DNA of 64,000 nt from Acinetobacter apis. Lineage in GTDB: Bacteria > Pseudomonadota > Gammaproteobacteria > Pseudomonadales > Moraxellaceae. This document shows, in pieces, positions 1-8,946 of the stretch. Position 1 is the stretch's first letter. Each line of letters starts with the position of its first letter. Location of the stretch: contig NZ_FZLN01000001.1 of the NCBI RefSeq assembly GCF_900197575.1, positions 992,001 through 1,056,000 of the forward strand, given 5' to 3'. A program made the position numbers and the translations under genes. The notes under the pieces are model-generated. The model had not been told where the DNA came from, ran no database searches, and saw nothing but the letters and a program-made list of their open reading frames with translations.

Positions 1-953
1 CCTTAATTCCTGATACCAGCATCAGCATTACAGGCAATGGTAAAACATGGACCCCGAAAAACTACAGCGGTGGTGAACATGGCATGGTTCCGATGGTACA
101 AGCCTTAGAACATTCATATAACTTAGCTGCTGTACGAATGGGTCAAACCTTTGGTGTACCTGCATTTGCCAATAATTTGCAAAAGTTTGGTGTAACTAGT
201 CCAATTCCACCTTATCCATCTGCATTCTTAGGTGCAGTAAATATGTCGCCAATGGAAGTGCTTAGCATTTATGGCAACTTTGCAACCGGTGGCTTTAAAT
301 ACCCAACCAAATCAATCCGCTCTGTGATTGATCAAAATGGACGTATTTTAGATCGTTATAATCTTGAAGTGCAGCAAACGATTGCTCCAGCAGATGCTTA
401 TATTTTAAATTATGGCTTACAAGCCGTCATGAATTCAGGTACAGGACAATCTGCTTATCGTAGTTTATCGCCAAGTTTAAACTTAGCAGGTAAGTCAGGT
501 ACCACCAATGATACACGTGACTCTTGGTTTGCAGGCTATTCAGGCAATTATGTCGCTGTGGTATGGCTTGGCTTAGACAACAATAAAATCACGGGTTTAA
601 CAGGTTCATCAGGTGCATTGCCTGTTTGGACCAATGTAATGAAGCAATTGCAACAAGAGCCTGTCAATATCAAACAGCCTGAAGATGTACAATGGCAATG
701 GATTGATTCTCCAACAGGTGTGCTGTCAGCTCAAGGCTGTCCAAATGCAATGTATGTGCCTTTGCTTGCTAGCCGAGTTCCAGATCAAGCCACTGCATGT
801 GCTTTGCCAAATTATACACCTGCGGCTAATCCAGATGCATCTGCACCTGCAACAACATCAGATGATCCGCTTGAGCGCTTAATTTATGAAACTGAGCCAC
901 AAGCTACGCCATCAAATACAAAAATTATTTCATCAGGCAGTTCTAACGAATGA
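1..953 (+). CDS. mrcB: Penicillin-binding protein 1B, C-terminal part (5' end outside window)
   Basis: C-terminal part of a class A penicillin-binding protein, a bifunctional glycosyltransferase/transpeptidase that polymerises and cross-links peptidoglycan in the periplasm. The frame is open from base 3 with no start, so the gene begins outside the window. The transpeptidase SxN motif is visible as EHSYNLAAV (serine codon at about 114) and the KSGT motif as KSGTTND at about 492. The STxK serine and the glycosyltransferase domain must lie upstream. The protein ends in a Pro/Ala/Ser/Thr-rich tail. Its stop overlaps the start of the next gene (ATGA), and that gene encodes a probable activator lipoprotein, which supports the PBP1b assignment over PBP1a. 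Confidence 0.93.
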   Translation, partial: LIPDTSISITGNGKTWTPKNYSGGEHGMVPMVQALEHSYNLAAVRMGQTFGVPAFANNLQKFGVTSPIPPYPSAFLGAVNMSPMEVLSIYGNFATGGFKYPTKSIRSVIDQNGRILDRYNLEVQQTIAPADAYILNYGLQAVMNSGTGQSAYRSLSPSLNLAGKSGTTNDTRDSWFAGYSGNYVAVVWLGLDNNKITGLTGSSGALPVWTNVMKQLQQEPVNIKQPEDVQWQWIDSPTGVLSAQGCPNAMYVPLLASRVPDQATACALPNYTPAANPDASAPATTSDDPLERLIYETEPQATPSNTKIISSGSSNE

Positions 954-1567
954 GAAATTATATCAACATTAAATTGACTATGACCGCAGCGATGGCTGTG
1001 GCTTTGGTCGGGTGTGGTCAATTTCGGACACCACCCACAGTACCAACGCCACACCGACCACATGAGGTGGTTCAAGAACCAACGGTTCAGCCACCAGAAA
1101 AAAATGACAGTGGCGTTCAAGTGACTCCTTATGACATAGGCGAAATCAAAAAAGAGTCATTACCTGCACCAACCACAACAGTCGTTGTACCACGACCTCA
1201 GCCCCGCCCTGTCACAGGTAATTCATCCACAGCACAGCAGCCTGCACAGCCACCTGCATTTGTGCGATTAATTAGTCAGGCGCAGCAAGCGGTCAATCAA
1301 CAAAACTTAGATAAAGCACAGCATCTTGCATCACAAGCACAACGCATTTCTCCGCAAGCGGCAGAAAGTTATTCGGTGCTGTCTCAAGTGGCACTACAAA
1401 AGAATAATTTACCGCAAGCGCAATCTTTGGCACAACGTGGAATCAGTTTGGCCAATGATGCAAATACCAAAAAACAGTTGTGGCATGTGGTTTTACAAAC
1501 AGCTCAGCGACAAAACAATATGAGCATGATTGAAAAAGCTCAAAATGCATTGGCAAGCTTGCCTTAA
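950..1567 (+). CDS. lpoP: PBP1b activator lipoprotein, LpoP-like, TPR-type
   Basis: Predicted outer-membrane lipoprotein. The N-terminus has a hydrophobic signal ending in the lipobox LVGC, so Cys22 would be lipidated. A Pro/Thr-rich linker follows (about residues 25-100), and then an alanine/glutamine-rich helical region of about 100 residues resembling tetratricopeptide repeats. Pseudomonas and Acinetobacter encode LpoP, a TPR lipoprotein that stimulates PBP1b, directly beside ponB. The ATGA overlap with the PBP1b gene and the domain order match that arrangement. The name is inferred from context and architecture, because TPR sequence alone is weakly diagnostic. The stop overlaps the stop of the converging Nudix gene by four bases. 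Confidence 0.8.
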   Translation: MRNYINIKLTMTAAMAVALVGCGQFRTPPTVPTPHRPHEVVQEPTVQPPEKNDSGVQVTPYDIGEIKKESLPAPTTTVVVPRPQPRPVTGNSSTAQQPAQPPAFVRLISQAQQAVNQQNLDKAQHLASQAQRISPQAAESYSVLSQVALQKNNLPQAQSLAQRGISLANDANTKKQLWHVVLQTAQRQNNMSMIEKAQNALASLP

Positions 1568-2463
1568 TGTGTAAATCCTGAAATGCCAGCAACGCCATAG
1601 GCCTGACACTGTTTAATCTGTGTCAGGTCTTTTGCTTTTAAGCCCCCCAATCCATAGACCAAAAGATGGCTTTTAGCTGTAATTGTTGCTAATCCATCAA
1701 ACCCAATCGGCTTGGCATCAGGATGGGTGGCTGTAGCTTGAACAGGGCTAATCAATACAGCTTCACAACCTAAATTTTGGGCAAACTGTACAGCCTTTAA
1801 GTCATGGCATGCTGCAATATATTTTGCGCCCATTAACAAGTCTTCTCGCTTTAATGTATAGAGCTGATTTTGTCGTATATGAATGGCTGCAAGCTGTTTT
1901 TGTGCTTCAGGCAACAGTTGAATGGCATACGCCCAATTGATCATTAATTTTGAATAATGTGTAACGTCAATTGCCTTCATATTGACATCATCTGAGTGAT
2001 TTGGGCGGTAATAAAATAAGTGGTTCGGTGGTAAATGCGTCATAGCATTGAGGTCTGCGCTGATTTGAATCAGTGGTGGCCATTGTAAACGTTTAATGAC
2101 AGCTTGGTTGGCTTTGGGAAATTTGAACTCACTCAAACGCTCTCGCTCACACCAAAACCATGGCGATTGGATCTGCGATCGTAAGGTATCGTCAATATAA
2201 GCATAAAAAAAATGCAATTGCACAATGACATCATCGTATTCGTGTTGCATGTAATCCCAAGGCAGCCAATCGCTAATGTCAACACCAACTTCTTCTTTTA
2301 TTTCACGCCGACATGCATCTTCAGGACGCTCATGAAGATCTATTTTGCCGCCCGGAAATTCATATTTGTTACCTTGGTGTTGATGTGCCTGCCGAAAACC
2401 CACCAACACACATGCATGTGAAAATAATAAGCCAATAGCGACCCGTACAATCGGTTTTGACAT
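1564..2463 (-). CDS. Nudix hydrolase fused to a thiamine-phosphate-synthase-like domain (MutT-type)
   Basis: About 299 residues. The N-terminal half is a Nudix hydrolase with a complete Nudix box starting at Gly39 (GKIDLHERPEDACRREIKEE) and continuing VGV, so it probably cleaves oxidised nucleotides such as 8-oxo-dGTP. The C-terminal half (about residue 165 onward) resembles the ThiE/TenI barrel, ending in a glycine-rich segment (YGLGGLKAKD, GVAGISGF). This MutT-ThiE fusion is a known gammaproteobacterial architecture; the role of the second domain is unclear. The ATG at 2463 is chosen because AAGGAG sits eight bases upstream; the in-frame TTG one codon earlier is less likely. The gene is convergent with lpoP. 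Confidence 0.87.
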   Translation of the reverse strand: MSKPIVRVAIGLLFSHACVLVGFRQAHQHQGNKYEFPGGKIDLHERPEDACRREIKEEVGVDISDWLPWDYMQHEYDDVIVQLHFFYAYIDDTLRSQIQSPWFWCERERLSEFKFPKANQAVIKRLQWPPLIQISADLNAMTHLPPNHLFYYRPNHSDDVNMKAIDVTHYSKLMINWAYAIQLLPEAQKQLAAIHIRQNQLYTLKREDLLMGAKYIAACHDLKAVQFAQNLGCEAVLISPVQATATHPDAKPIGFDGLATITAKSHLLVYGLGGLKAKDLTQIKQCQAYGVAGISGFTH

Positions 2464-2530
2464 CAAAGATCTCCTTAAAAATCGGTGTACACAATGTCGA
2501 ACATTTTTGCAAAAAATGCATGAAATTGCA

Positions 2531-2564
2531 TTGACAGCATTACTCGATAATGATTATCATTTAA
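2531..2564 (+). promoter_or_regulatory. hemP promoter with overlapping Fur box
   Basis: A TTGACA -35 hexamer (2531-2536) and a TATCAT -10 (2555-2560) are spaced by 18 bases. Across the -10 lies GATAATGATTATCATTTAA (2546-2564), which matches the consensus Fur operator (GATAATGATAATCATTATC) at most positions. Fur bound here would cover the -10 element, so iron-responsive repression of hemP is expected. Confidence 0.85.
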
Positions 2565-2594
2565 ATCGTTAGATCATCCCACGGAGAACGAAAA

Positions 2595-2771
2595 ATGAAC
2601 GCACCTTTTAATTTATTTACACGCAGCACAAGCAACGAATCAATTCAAACATTGCCAATGCTTCACTCTAATAATTTATTTGCGCTTGGTCGCGAAATTC
2701 GCATTATGCATGCAGGGGAAGAATACCGTTTAAGATTAACGCGTAACAATCGTCTAATTTTAACCAAATAA
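2595..2771 (+). CDS. hemP: Hemin uptake protein HemP (58 aa)
   Basis: Small 58-residue protein of the HemP family. The conserved core is GREIRIMHAGEEYRLRLTRN (residues 32-51), followed by a short tail ending in LILTK. HemP-family proteins accompany heme and iron uptake loci and in some bacteria are needed to express the heme receptor. The start follows GGAGAACGAAAA. The Fur-box promoter directly upstream fits iron regulation. No heme receptor, TonB or heme oxygenase gene is adjacent: a converging GspE-like ATPase lies downstream, so hemP is a stand-alone transcription unit here. It is followed by two hairpins. Confidence 0.9.
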   Translation: MNAPFNLFTRSTSNESIQTLPMLHSNNLFALGREIRIMHAGEEYRLRLTRNNRLILTK

Positions 2772-2822
2772 TTTAAGTTTAACCGATCTAGGCTTGCGTC
2801 TATTCAATAATAAAACGTGGAC

Positions 2823-2854
2823 ATAAGCAGTACACTTTTAAAGTGACTGCTTAT
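2823..2854. repeat. Imperfect 14-bp hairpin downstream of hemP
   Basis: ATAAGCAGT (2823-2831) pairs with ACTGCTTAT (2846-2854). CACTT pairs with AAGTG inside it, leaving a bulged A and a tiny loop. It lies between the hemP stop and the terminator-like hairpin that follows. It could stabilise the small mRNA or be part of a compound terminator. Confidence 0.5.
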
Positions 2855-2857
2855 ATT

Positions 2858-2883
2858 AAATCTTGATCTTATCAAGATTTTTT
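2858..2883 (+). terminator. Intrinsic terminator of hemP
   Basis: AAATCTTGAT and ATCAAGATTT form a ten-base-pair stem around CTT, followed by a run of T on the plus strand. It ends at the stop codon of the converging GspE-like gene. Confidence 0.75.
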
Positions 2884-4649
2884 CATGAACTTAAAGGCAC
2901 AACACGAAGCACTTCTTCCATAGAAGTTGCCCCTGCAATGACTTTTCGAATACCTGCAATACGAAGTGGTTCTACCCCATCGGACTTAGCTTGCTGCTTA
3001 ATTTCAATTAACGATGCATCATCACCAATTAATTGTTTGAGCTTTAAAGACACAGGCATAAACTCATATATCCCAATACGACCTTTGTATCCTGTATAGC
3101 GACAGATTTTACAACCTTTAGCTTGATAAATATTGGTTGGACACTCAATATCATAGCCGACTGCCAATTGCTGCCACATCTCTTGATTTACCGTCACTTC
3201 TTGCTTACAACGGCATAATGTTCTCACCAATCGTTGTGCTAAAACACCCAATAATGTTGCTGCACTTAAAAATGGTTGAATACCTAAATCATGTAAGCGC
3301 ATTAAACTTGAGGGTGCATCATTGGTATGTAGCGTAGATAACACCAAATGTCCTGTTAATGCCGCTTGGATCGCCATATCTGCAGTTTCACGGTCACGAA
3401 TCTCCCCCACCATCATAATATCGGGGTCCTGCCGCATCATGGCACGAATGCCTTCTGCAAAGCCAAGCTCAATGGTAGGATTGACTTGCATTTGATTAAA
3501 GCTGCCTTCGAGCATTTCAATCGGATCTTCAATACTGCATACATTCACACTGTCTTGTGCCAACTGCTTAAGCGATGAATATAATGTCGTGGTTTTACCT
3601 GAGCCTGTAGGGCCTGTCACCAAAATGATGCCATGGCTATGTTGTGTAAGCGTATTCCATTGCGACAATAAATGCGGATCAAATCCCAATTGCTCAAAAT
3701 TACGCACCAATACTTCAGGGTCAAAAATACGAAGTACAATCTTTTCACCAAATGCAGTCGGTAATGTGGCCAATCGAAGTTCTGTTTCAATTCCTTTAGG
3801 CGTACGTGTTTTAATTCGGCCATCTTGTGGTTTACGCTTTTCAGCCACATTCATCCGACCTAAAATTTTCATACGTGCAATTACAGCACCAAGTGTACTG
3901 ACAGGCATATGATAAATGGTGTGTAAAATACCATCGATACGAAAGCGAACTTTACTTTTGTCTGGGCGTGGCTCTAAATGAATATCGCTTGCGCCTTGTT
4001 CAAACGCAAACTGTAAAATCCAATCTACCAATTTCACAATATGCTGATCATTGGCATCTGGATTTTGAATATCACCAATTTCTAAAACTGATTCTGTACG
4101 GACATCATTACTTTGATTCTTTTCCGAAAATGTAACTGCACGACTTACCCGATAATATTCAACCAAATAACGCTTTAAATGTTCTGGGTTCAATAAAACA
4201 GGTTTAACACGGCGGGGACGAATACTTTGCTCAAGATTCTCAACCCACTCTGAAAAGAAAGGTTGATCTGTCCCGACCAAAACATAATCATCTTCTGTAC
4301 CCACAGCCAAAATATTATTACGCAAGGCAAATTCTTCTGACATGGATTGTGTTAAAGCGGCCACATCTGAGTTTAGCGGATCAATCGTAAATAATGGCAT
4401 TTGGCTGCGCTTAGACAGCCAAGCGGTTAACACATCTAAAGTGAGTACATCCTGCGTTTGGCAATGCTTTAATTTAAACTGTGCTATCCATTGTAAAGGA
4501 TGCCAAGCCATGCTTTCTTTATTACGATGAGAGGTTTGTACTAAAATTTTATCTTTTTCAGAAATAATATTCGCTTGTAATAACTCACCTAAACACCACT
4601 GCAAATCAATAAAAAATGAATACTGTTGTGATGATGATTTTTGATACAT
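2883..4649 (-). CDS. GspE/PilB-family secretion or pilus assembly ATPase
   Basis: Cytoplasmic hexameric ATPase of the type II secretion/type IV pilus family, about 588 residues. An N-terminal GspE-like domain is followed by the conserved DWILQFAFEQGASDIHLEPR segment and the Walker A motif GPTGSGKTTT (near residue 345). The Asp-box region (DPIEMLEG) and MMVGEIRDRETADMAIQAA come next. Four cysteines near the C-terminus (CRCK, CKICR) form the zinc-binding tetracysteine motif. The ATG at 4649 is preferred over one 24 bases upstream because GGGG sits at an appropriate distance. No pilC, pilD or gsp genes are adjacent, so whether it drives pili or secretion cannot be decided here. Confidence 0.88.
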   Translation of the reverse strand: MYQKSSSQQYSFFIDLQWCLGELLQANIISEKDKILVQTSHRNKESMAWHPLQWIAQFKLKHCQTQDVLTLDVLTAWLSKRSQMPLFTIDPLNSDVAALTQSMSEEFALRNNILAVGTEDDYVLVGTDQPFFSEWVENLEQSIRPRRVKPVLLNPEHLKRYLVEYYRVSRAVTFSEKNQSNDVRTESVLEIGDIQNPDANDQHIVKLVDWILQFAFEQGASDIHLEPRPDKSKVRFRIDGILHTIYHMPVSTLGAVIARMKILGRMNVAEKRKPQDGRIKTRTPKGIETELRLATLPTAFGEKIVLRIFDPEVLVRNFEQLGFDPHLLSQWNTLTQHSHGIILVTGPTGSGKTTTLYSSLKQLAQDSVNVCSIEDPIEMLEGSFNQMQVNPTIELGFAEGIRAMMRQDPDIMMVGEIRDRETADMAIQAALTGHLVLSTLHTNDAPSSLMRLHDLGIQPFLSAATLLGVLAQRLVRTLCRCKQEVTVNQEMWQQLAVGYDIECPTNIYQAKGCKICRYTGYKGRIGIYEFMPVSLKLKQLIGDDASLIEIKQQAKSDGVEPLRIAGIRKVIAGATSMEEVLRVVPLSS

Positions 4650-4754
4650 AGTGACCCCAAAAAATAAAACCAAAACGGTTTGAATGAAATGTGCTGATTA
4701 TGTGATACCGCATTTTATAAAGCACAGATGCTGTTCTAAATTACAACGGATTGG

Positions 4755-5465
4755 CTAGAGTTCCAAAGAAATAATCATAATTTGTGTTACGTTGACTGTA
4801 AACTTCACATTGAACGCTGCAAAATGCATTCCATAGACACGTGTCTCATCATGATGATATGCCGGTGTTGGATCTAAAGCTAAAACTTGTTCTAATGTTT
4901 TAAAATCAACTGCATTTGGGTGTAACGTTTCGATTTGTTCTCGTTGTTCTAAAGCAGCAGTTGACCAAAATACTTGCTTAGATATGGGCGGCTGATCAGC
5001 ATATGCAGATGTCGCATGGGGTATTGAGTCTGAATATTTAATATATGGCTTAATATCAATAATCGGGGTGCCATCAACCAAGTCACTGCCTGTCACATAC
5101 AACCTCACGCTTTTGCCATCGTGCTCTAAACGCTGAAACGTCACCACTGACAAGCCAATGGGTGCAGGTCGATACATGCTGCGTGTGGCAAAAACACCTA
5201 TTTTATCATTTCCGCCCAAACGCGGTGGACGCACTTGGGTTCTAAATGACTGATCTTTATTCTCTTTATTTTGATGAAAATGCCAAAGCAGCCACAAATG
5301 ACTAAATGCCTCAATACCATCAAAAGCCTGCATATTATGATAAGGCGGTATAAATTCAATATATGTTTCGACTTCAACCAAATTGGGCTGACGCGGAATA
5401 CCAAATTTTTCACGGAAAGGTGAATGCATTTTTCCGATAATTGGGAGTTCAATTGAGCTGTTCAT
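4755..5465 (-). CDS. trmO: tRNA (N6-threonylcarbamoyladenosine(37)-N6)-methyltransferase
   Basis: TrmO/TsaA (YaeB) family, which uses S-adenosylmethionine to methylate t6A37 in tRNA-Thr decoding ACY codons. The N-terminal beta-barrel begins IGKMHSPFREKFGIPRQP. It is followed by DGIEAFSHLWLLWHFH and the diagnostic RPPRLGGNDKIGVFATRS and RPAPIGLSVV. The length of 236 residues is normal. The ATG at 5465 is preferred over an in-frame GTG one codon upstream. It stands between the GspE-like gene and the divergently transcribed fpr. Confidence 0.93.
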   Translation of the reverse strand: MNSSIELPIIGKMHSPFREKFGIPRQPNLVEVETYIEFIPPYHNMQAFDGIEAFSHLWLLWHFHQNKENKDQSFRTQVRPPRLGGNDKIGVFATRSMYRPAPIGLSVVTFQRLEHDGKSVRLYVTGSDLVDGTPIIDIKPYIKYSDSIPHATSAYADQPPISKQVFWSTAALEQREQIETLHPNAVDFKTLEQVLALDPTPAYHHDETRVYGMHFAAFNVKFTVNVTQIMIISLEL

Positions 5466-5565
5466 CACTTTTTCTTATAAAGACAATTAAATATATTCAG
5501 TTTATCGGCATTAAAATTAGATTAATATAGATAACAATTTTTATTATACGTCGTTGGACTTTTGA

Positions 5566-6345
5566 ATGGCAGCTTTTAACGTTGAACGTATTACAGACGT
5601 TCACCATTGGAATGAAACTTTATTTAGTTTCAAAACCACACGTGACCAAAGTTTACGATATAAGAATGGTCAATTCGTAATGATTGGCTTACAAGTCAAT
5701 GGCAAGCCACTGATGCGCGCATATTCAATTGCAAGCGCAAACTATGAAGAAGAGCTTGAGTTTTTTTCGATTAAAGTACAAGACGGCCCATTAACGTCAA
5801 TCTTACAAAAAGTACAAGTGGGCGATGAGATTTTAATCTCAAAAAAACCAACAGGTACTCTAGTTCATGATGACCTGTTACCAGGTAAAAATTTATACCT
5901 TTTATCTTCAGGAACAGGACTTGCACCGTTCTTATCGATTATTCGTGATCCTGAAACCTATGAACGCTTTGAAAAAGTGATTGTGGTACATGGCACGCGT
6001 TTTGTCAGTGAACTTGCATACCAAGATTTAATTTTAAATGAATTACCAAATCATGAATTCTTCCAAGAACTTGGTATTCAAGATAAATTAGTCTATTACC
6101 CAACCGTAACACGTGAAGACTTTCATACCCAAGGCCGTGTAACAACAGCCATTGAAACAGGTGAGTTATTTGAAAAAATTGGCTTACCACGTTTTAACCG
6201 TGAAACTGACCGTGCAATGTTATGTGGTAGCCCATCATTCTTAAAAGATGTGGCACTACTGCTTGACCAACATGGTTTAAAAGAATCACCACGTATGGGT
6301 GAAATGGGCGATTATGTGATTGAACGTGCTTTCGTTGAAAAGTAA
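5566..6345 (+). CDS. fpr: Ferredoxin/flavodoxin--NADP+ reductase
   Basis: FAD enzyme that moves electrons between NADPH and ferredoxin or flavodoxin in the cytosol, feeding iron-sulfur and radical-SAM enzymes and oxidative stress responses. The FAD-binding RAYSIAS motif lies near residue 52, the NADP-binding GTGLAPFLS near 116, and the C-terminal MLCGSPSF and VIERAFVEK are typical of bacterial Fpr. The length of 259 residues is normal. It is monocistronic, with an intrinsic terminator directly after it. Confidence 0.94.
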   Translation: MAAFNVERITDVHHWNETLFSFKTTRDQSLRYKNGQFVMIGLQVNGKPLMRAYSIASANYEEELEFFSIKVQDGPLTSILQKVQVGDEILISKKPTGTLVHDDLLPGKNLYLLSSGTGLAPFLSIIRDPETYERFEKVIVVHGTRFVSELAYQDLILNELPNHEFFQELGIQDKLVYYPTVTREDFHTQGRVTTAIETGELFEKIGLPRFNRETDRAMLCGSPSFLKDVALLLDQHGLKESPRMGEMGDYVIERAFVEK

Positions 6346-6358
6346 TTCAATTTAATTT

Positions 6359-6392
6359 AAATAAACCGGTGCAATTGCGCCGGTTTATTTTT
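6359..6392 (+). terminator. Terminator after fpr
   Basis: AATAAACCGG and CCGGTTTATT form a GC-rich stem with loop TGCAATTGCG, and a T-run follows on the plus strand. Confidence 0.85.
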
Positions 6393-6487
6393 ATGCCTTT
6401 GATAAATTGTTAAAATGACTTGTTGTTAGAGTTATTTTTATGCACAATCCCTTGCTTTGATCATCAGACCATTCATTGACTAGCCAC

Positions 6488-7285
6488 ATGAGTTCTAAAT
6501 TTTCTCTCATCCAGCAAATTGATGCCGAGCTTCCTCAAACCCAATGTGGATTATGCGGACATCGCGATGGTTGCTTACCCTATGCTAAAGCGATTTCTGA
6601 AGGTGAACCTGCCAATAAATGTATCCCCGGGGGACAAGCTGTTGCAGATCGTTTAGCCAGCTTACTCAATCGCCCATCGCTCATTGCAGAAGAAAGCGTT
6701 TGGCCCGTTCAAAGTAATCTGCGTCCTCAGCGTATGAAAGCGGTGATTCGCGAAGATGAATGTATTGGTTGCACCAAATGTATCAGTGCCTGCCCCGTCG
6801 ATGCCATTATTGGTAGCGGTAAACTCATGCATTCTATTCTCACTGACCTCTGTACAGGCTGTGAATTATGTATTCCGCCCTGCCCGGTTGATTGTATTGA
6901 CCTTATTGTTGACCCAAGCCAATTGCCATCTGAAGCCGCACTTTATGAAGAACAAAACGATTTAAGAACTCGTTATTATTCACATATCCAACGTGATATT
7001 ACGCGTAAAGCATTACGTCGTGGACCCATTGTAAAAGCAGACATCGACATTACTTTATTTGCTGAATTCTCGAAACAAGTCCAGCATATTCCAACCATTC
7101 AATTGCCTGCTAAAGTGGTTGATGAGGCACCTATGGATGCGCAAACCACCATACAACTCGCACGTATAAGAACACAAATTAAAAAACTAGAAAAACAGCT
7201 GAGCGTACGCCGTGATGCCAAAAAACAACAGCAACTTGATGAATTGCGGCTTCAAATGGATCAGCTACAAGGTATGGGCACATGA
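6488..7285 (+). CDS. rsxB: RnfB/RsxB-like polyferredoxin (stand-alone)
   Basis: Iron-sulfur protein related to subunit B of the Rnf/Rsx electron-transport complex. The N-terminus carries a 4Fe-4S cluster region ([10 protein letters not shown], then CIPGG). Two bacterial ferredoxin clusters follow: [14 protein letters not shown] and [14 protein letters not shown]. The C-terminal approximately 60 residues are charged and coiled-coil-like ([18 protein letters not shown]). The N-terminal membrane helix of true RnfB is missing. No rnfA, C, D, G or E gene is adjacent. ATG 6488 is chosen over TTG 6476. It overlaps nth by ATGA, so the two are translationally coupled. A role in electron supply to iron-sulfur enzymes such as endonuclease III is only a context guess. 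Confidence 0.85.
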   Translation: MSSKFSLIQQIDAELPQTQCGLCGHRDGCLPYAKAISEGEPANKCIPGGQAVADRLASLLNRPSLIAEESVWPVQSNLRPQRMKAVIREDECIGCTKCISACPVDAIIGSGKLMHSILTDLCTGCELCIPPCPVDCIDLIVDPSQLPSEAALYEEQNDLRTRYYSHIQRDITRKALRRGPIVKADIDITLFAEFSKQVQHIPTIQLPAKVVDEAPMDAQTTIQLARIRTQIKKLEKQLSVRRDAKKQQQLDELRLQMDQLQGMGT

Positions 7286-7956
7286 CCAGTAAAAATATGA
7301 CCAAAAAACAAATTCAGATTTTTTTTGAGCGATTACGAGACGAACGCCCTGAACCCAAAACTGAGCTGAATTACTCAAATCCTTTTGAACTACTGATCGC
7401 GGTTGTACTTTCAGCACAAGCCACTGATATTAGTGTGAATAAAGCCACCGATCGCTTATACCCTGTTGCCAATACTCCTGAAGCAATTTATGCACTCGGT
7501 ATAGATGGCTTGAAAGAATATATTAAAACCATTGGTTTATATAACTCAAAAGCCACCAATGTCATTAAAACATGTCGAATTTTAATTGACCAACATCAAA
7601 GCCAAGTACCCAATACACGTGAAGCGTTAGAAGCACTGCCTGGCGTTGGACGAAAAACCGCCAACGTGGTTTTAAATACAGTCTTTGGACAACCGACTAT
7701 GGCGGTCGACACGCATATTTTTCGCTTAGGCAATCGAACAGGCTTGGCACGCGGAAAAGATGTTTTAGAAGTCGAACATCGACTGATAAAAGTCATTCCA
7801 AAAGAATTTATCATTGATGCGCATCATTGGCTCATTTTACATGGCAGATATTGCTGTATTGCACGTAAACCTAAATGCCATGAATGCCCTGTTTCAGATG
7901 TCTGCCAATGGCCTGAGCGTTTTGAATTTGGTGCTGTCAAACGCCCAGTGGTTTAA
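7282..7956 (+). CDS. nth: Endonuclease III
   Basis: Bifunctional DNA glycosylase/AP lyase that removes oxidised pyrimidines in base-excision repair. The helix-hairpin-helix [12 protein letters not shown] contains the catalytic lysine, and the following VDTHIFRL contains the catalytic aspartate. The C-terminal cluster loop has four cysteines in the CX6CX2CX5C spacing ([17 protein letters not shown]) that bind a 4Fe-4S cluster. The length of 224 residues is slightly longer than in E. coli. The start overlaps the stop of the polyferredoxin gene. Confidence 0.96.
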   Translation: MTSKNMTKKQIQIFFERLRDERPEPKTELNYSNPFELLIAVVLSAQATDISVNKATDRLYPVANTPEAIYALGIDGLKEYIKTIGLYNSKATNVIKTCRILIDQHQSQVPNTREALEALPGVGRKTANVVLNTVFGQPTMAVDTHIFRLGNRTGLARGKDVLEVEHRLIKVIPKEFIIDAHHWLILHGRYCCIARKPKCHECPVSDVCQWPERFEFGAVKRPVV

Positions 7957-7960
7957 AATT

Positions 7961-8152
7961 TTATTTTTTCTGTACTTTCTTTTTGTTTAATTCTTCTTGC
8001 AGTTTAGGGTGAAGTACGCGTGGCCCAGGTTGTTTTGGGCGCTTATTATTTTCATCCACTACTTCTTTAAGCATACGCTTACTTTGTAGCATGAGATAAA
8101 TCAGCCCAATTAAACTAATAATGACAATGACAAAAAGGATAAATTTCATCAT
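7961..8152 (-). CDS. Small single-pass membrane protein, unknown
   Basis: A 63-residue protein with one hydrophobic helix at residues 3-22 (FILFVIVIISLIGLIYLML), then a basic, Lys/Pro-rich cytosolic tail ending KKKVQKK. Two adjacent ATG codons could serve as start. It converges with nth with four bases between the stops and lies upstream of nothing obvious on its own strand except the end of adk. I do not recognise a family, and no function is assigned. Confidence 0.6.
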   Translation of the reverse strand: MMKFILFVIVIISLIGLIYLMLQSKRMLKEVVDENNKRPKQPGPRVLHPKLQEELNKKKVQKK

Positions 8153-8228
8153 GACAATGAACCCACAAAAAAATAGAGCCTTAATATGACTTAAGACTCT
8201 ATGCTTGTCAAAATGATCTGACTGTCAA

Positions 8229-8876
<648 letters not shown>

Positions 8877-8946
8877 CTAATAAATCCTCATATAACAATA
8901 AAATTTGATTTAAAAATCAAACATTTCACATGTTTGGTTTTTAAAT

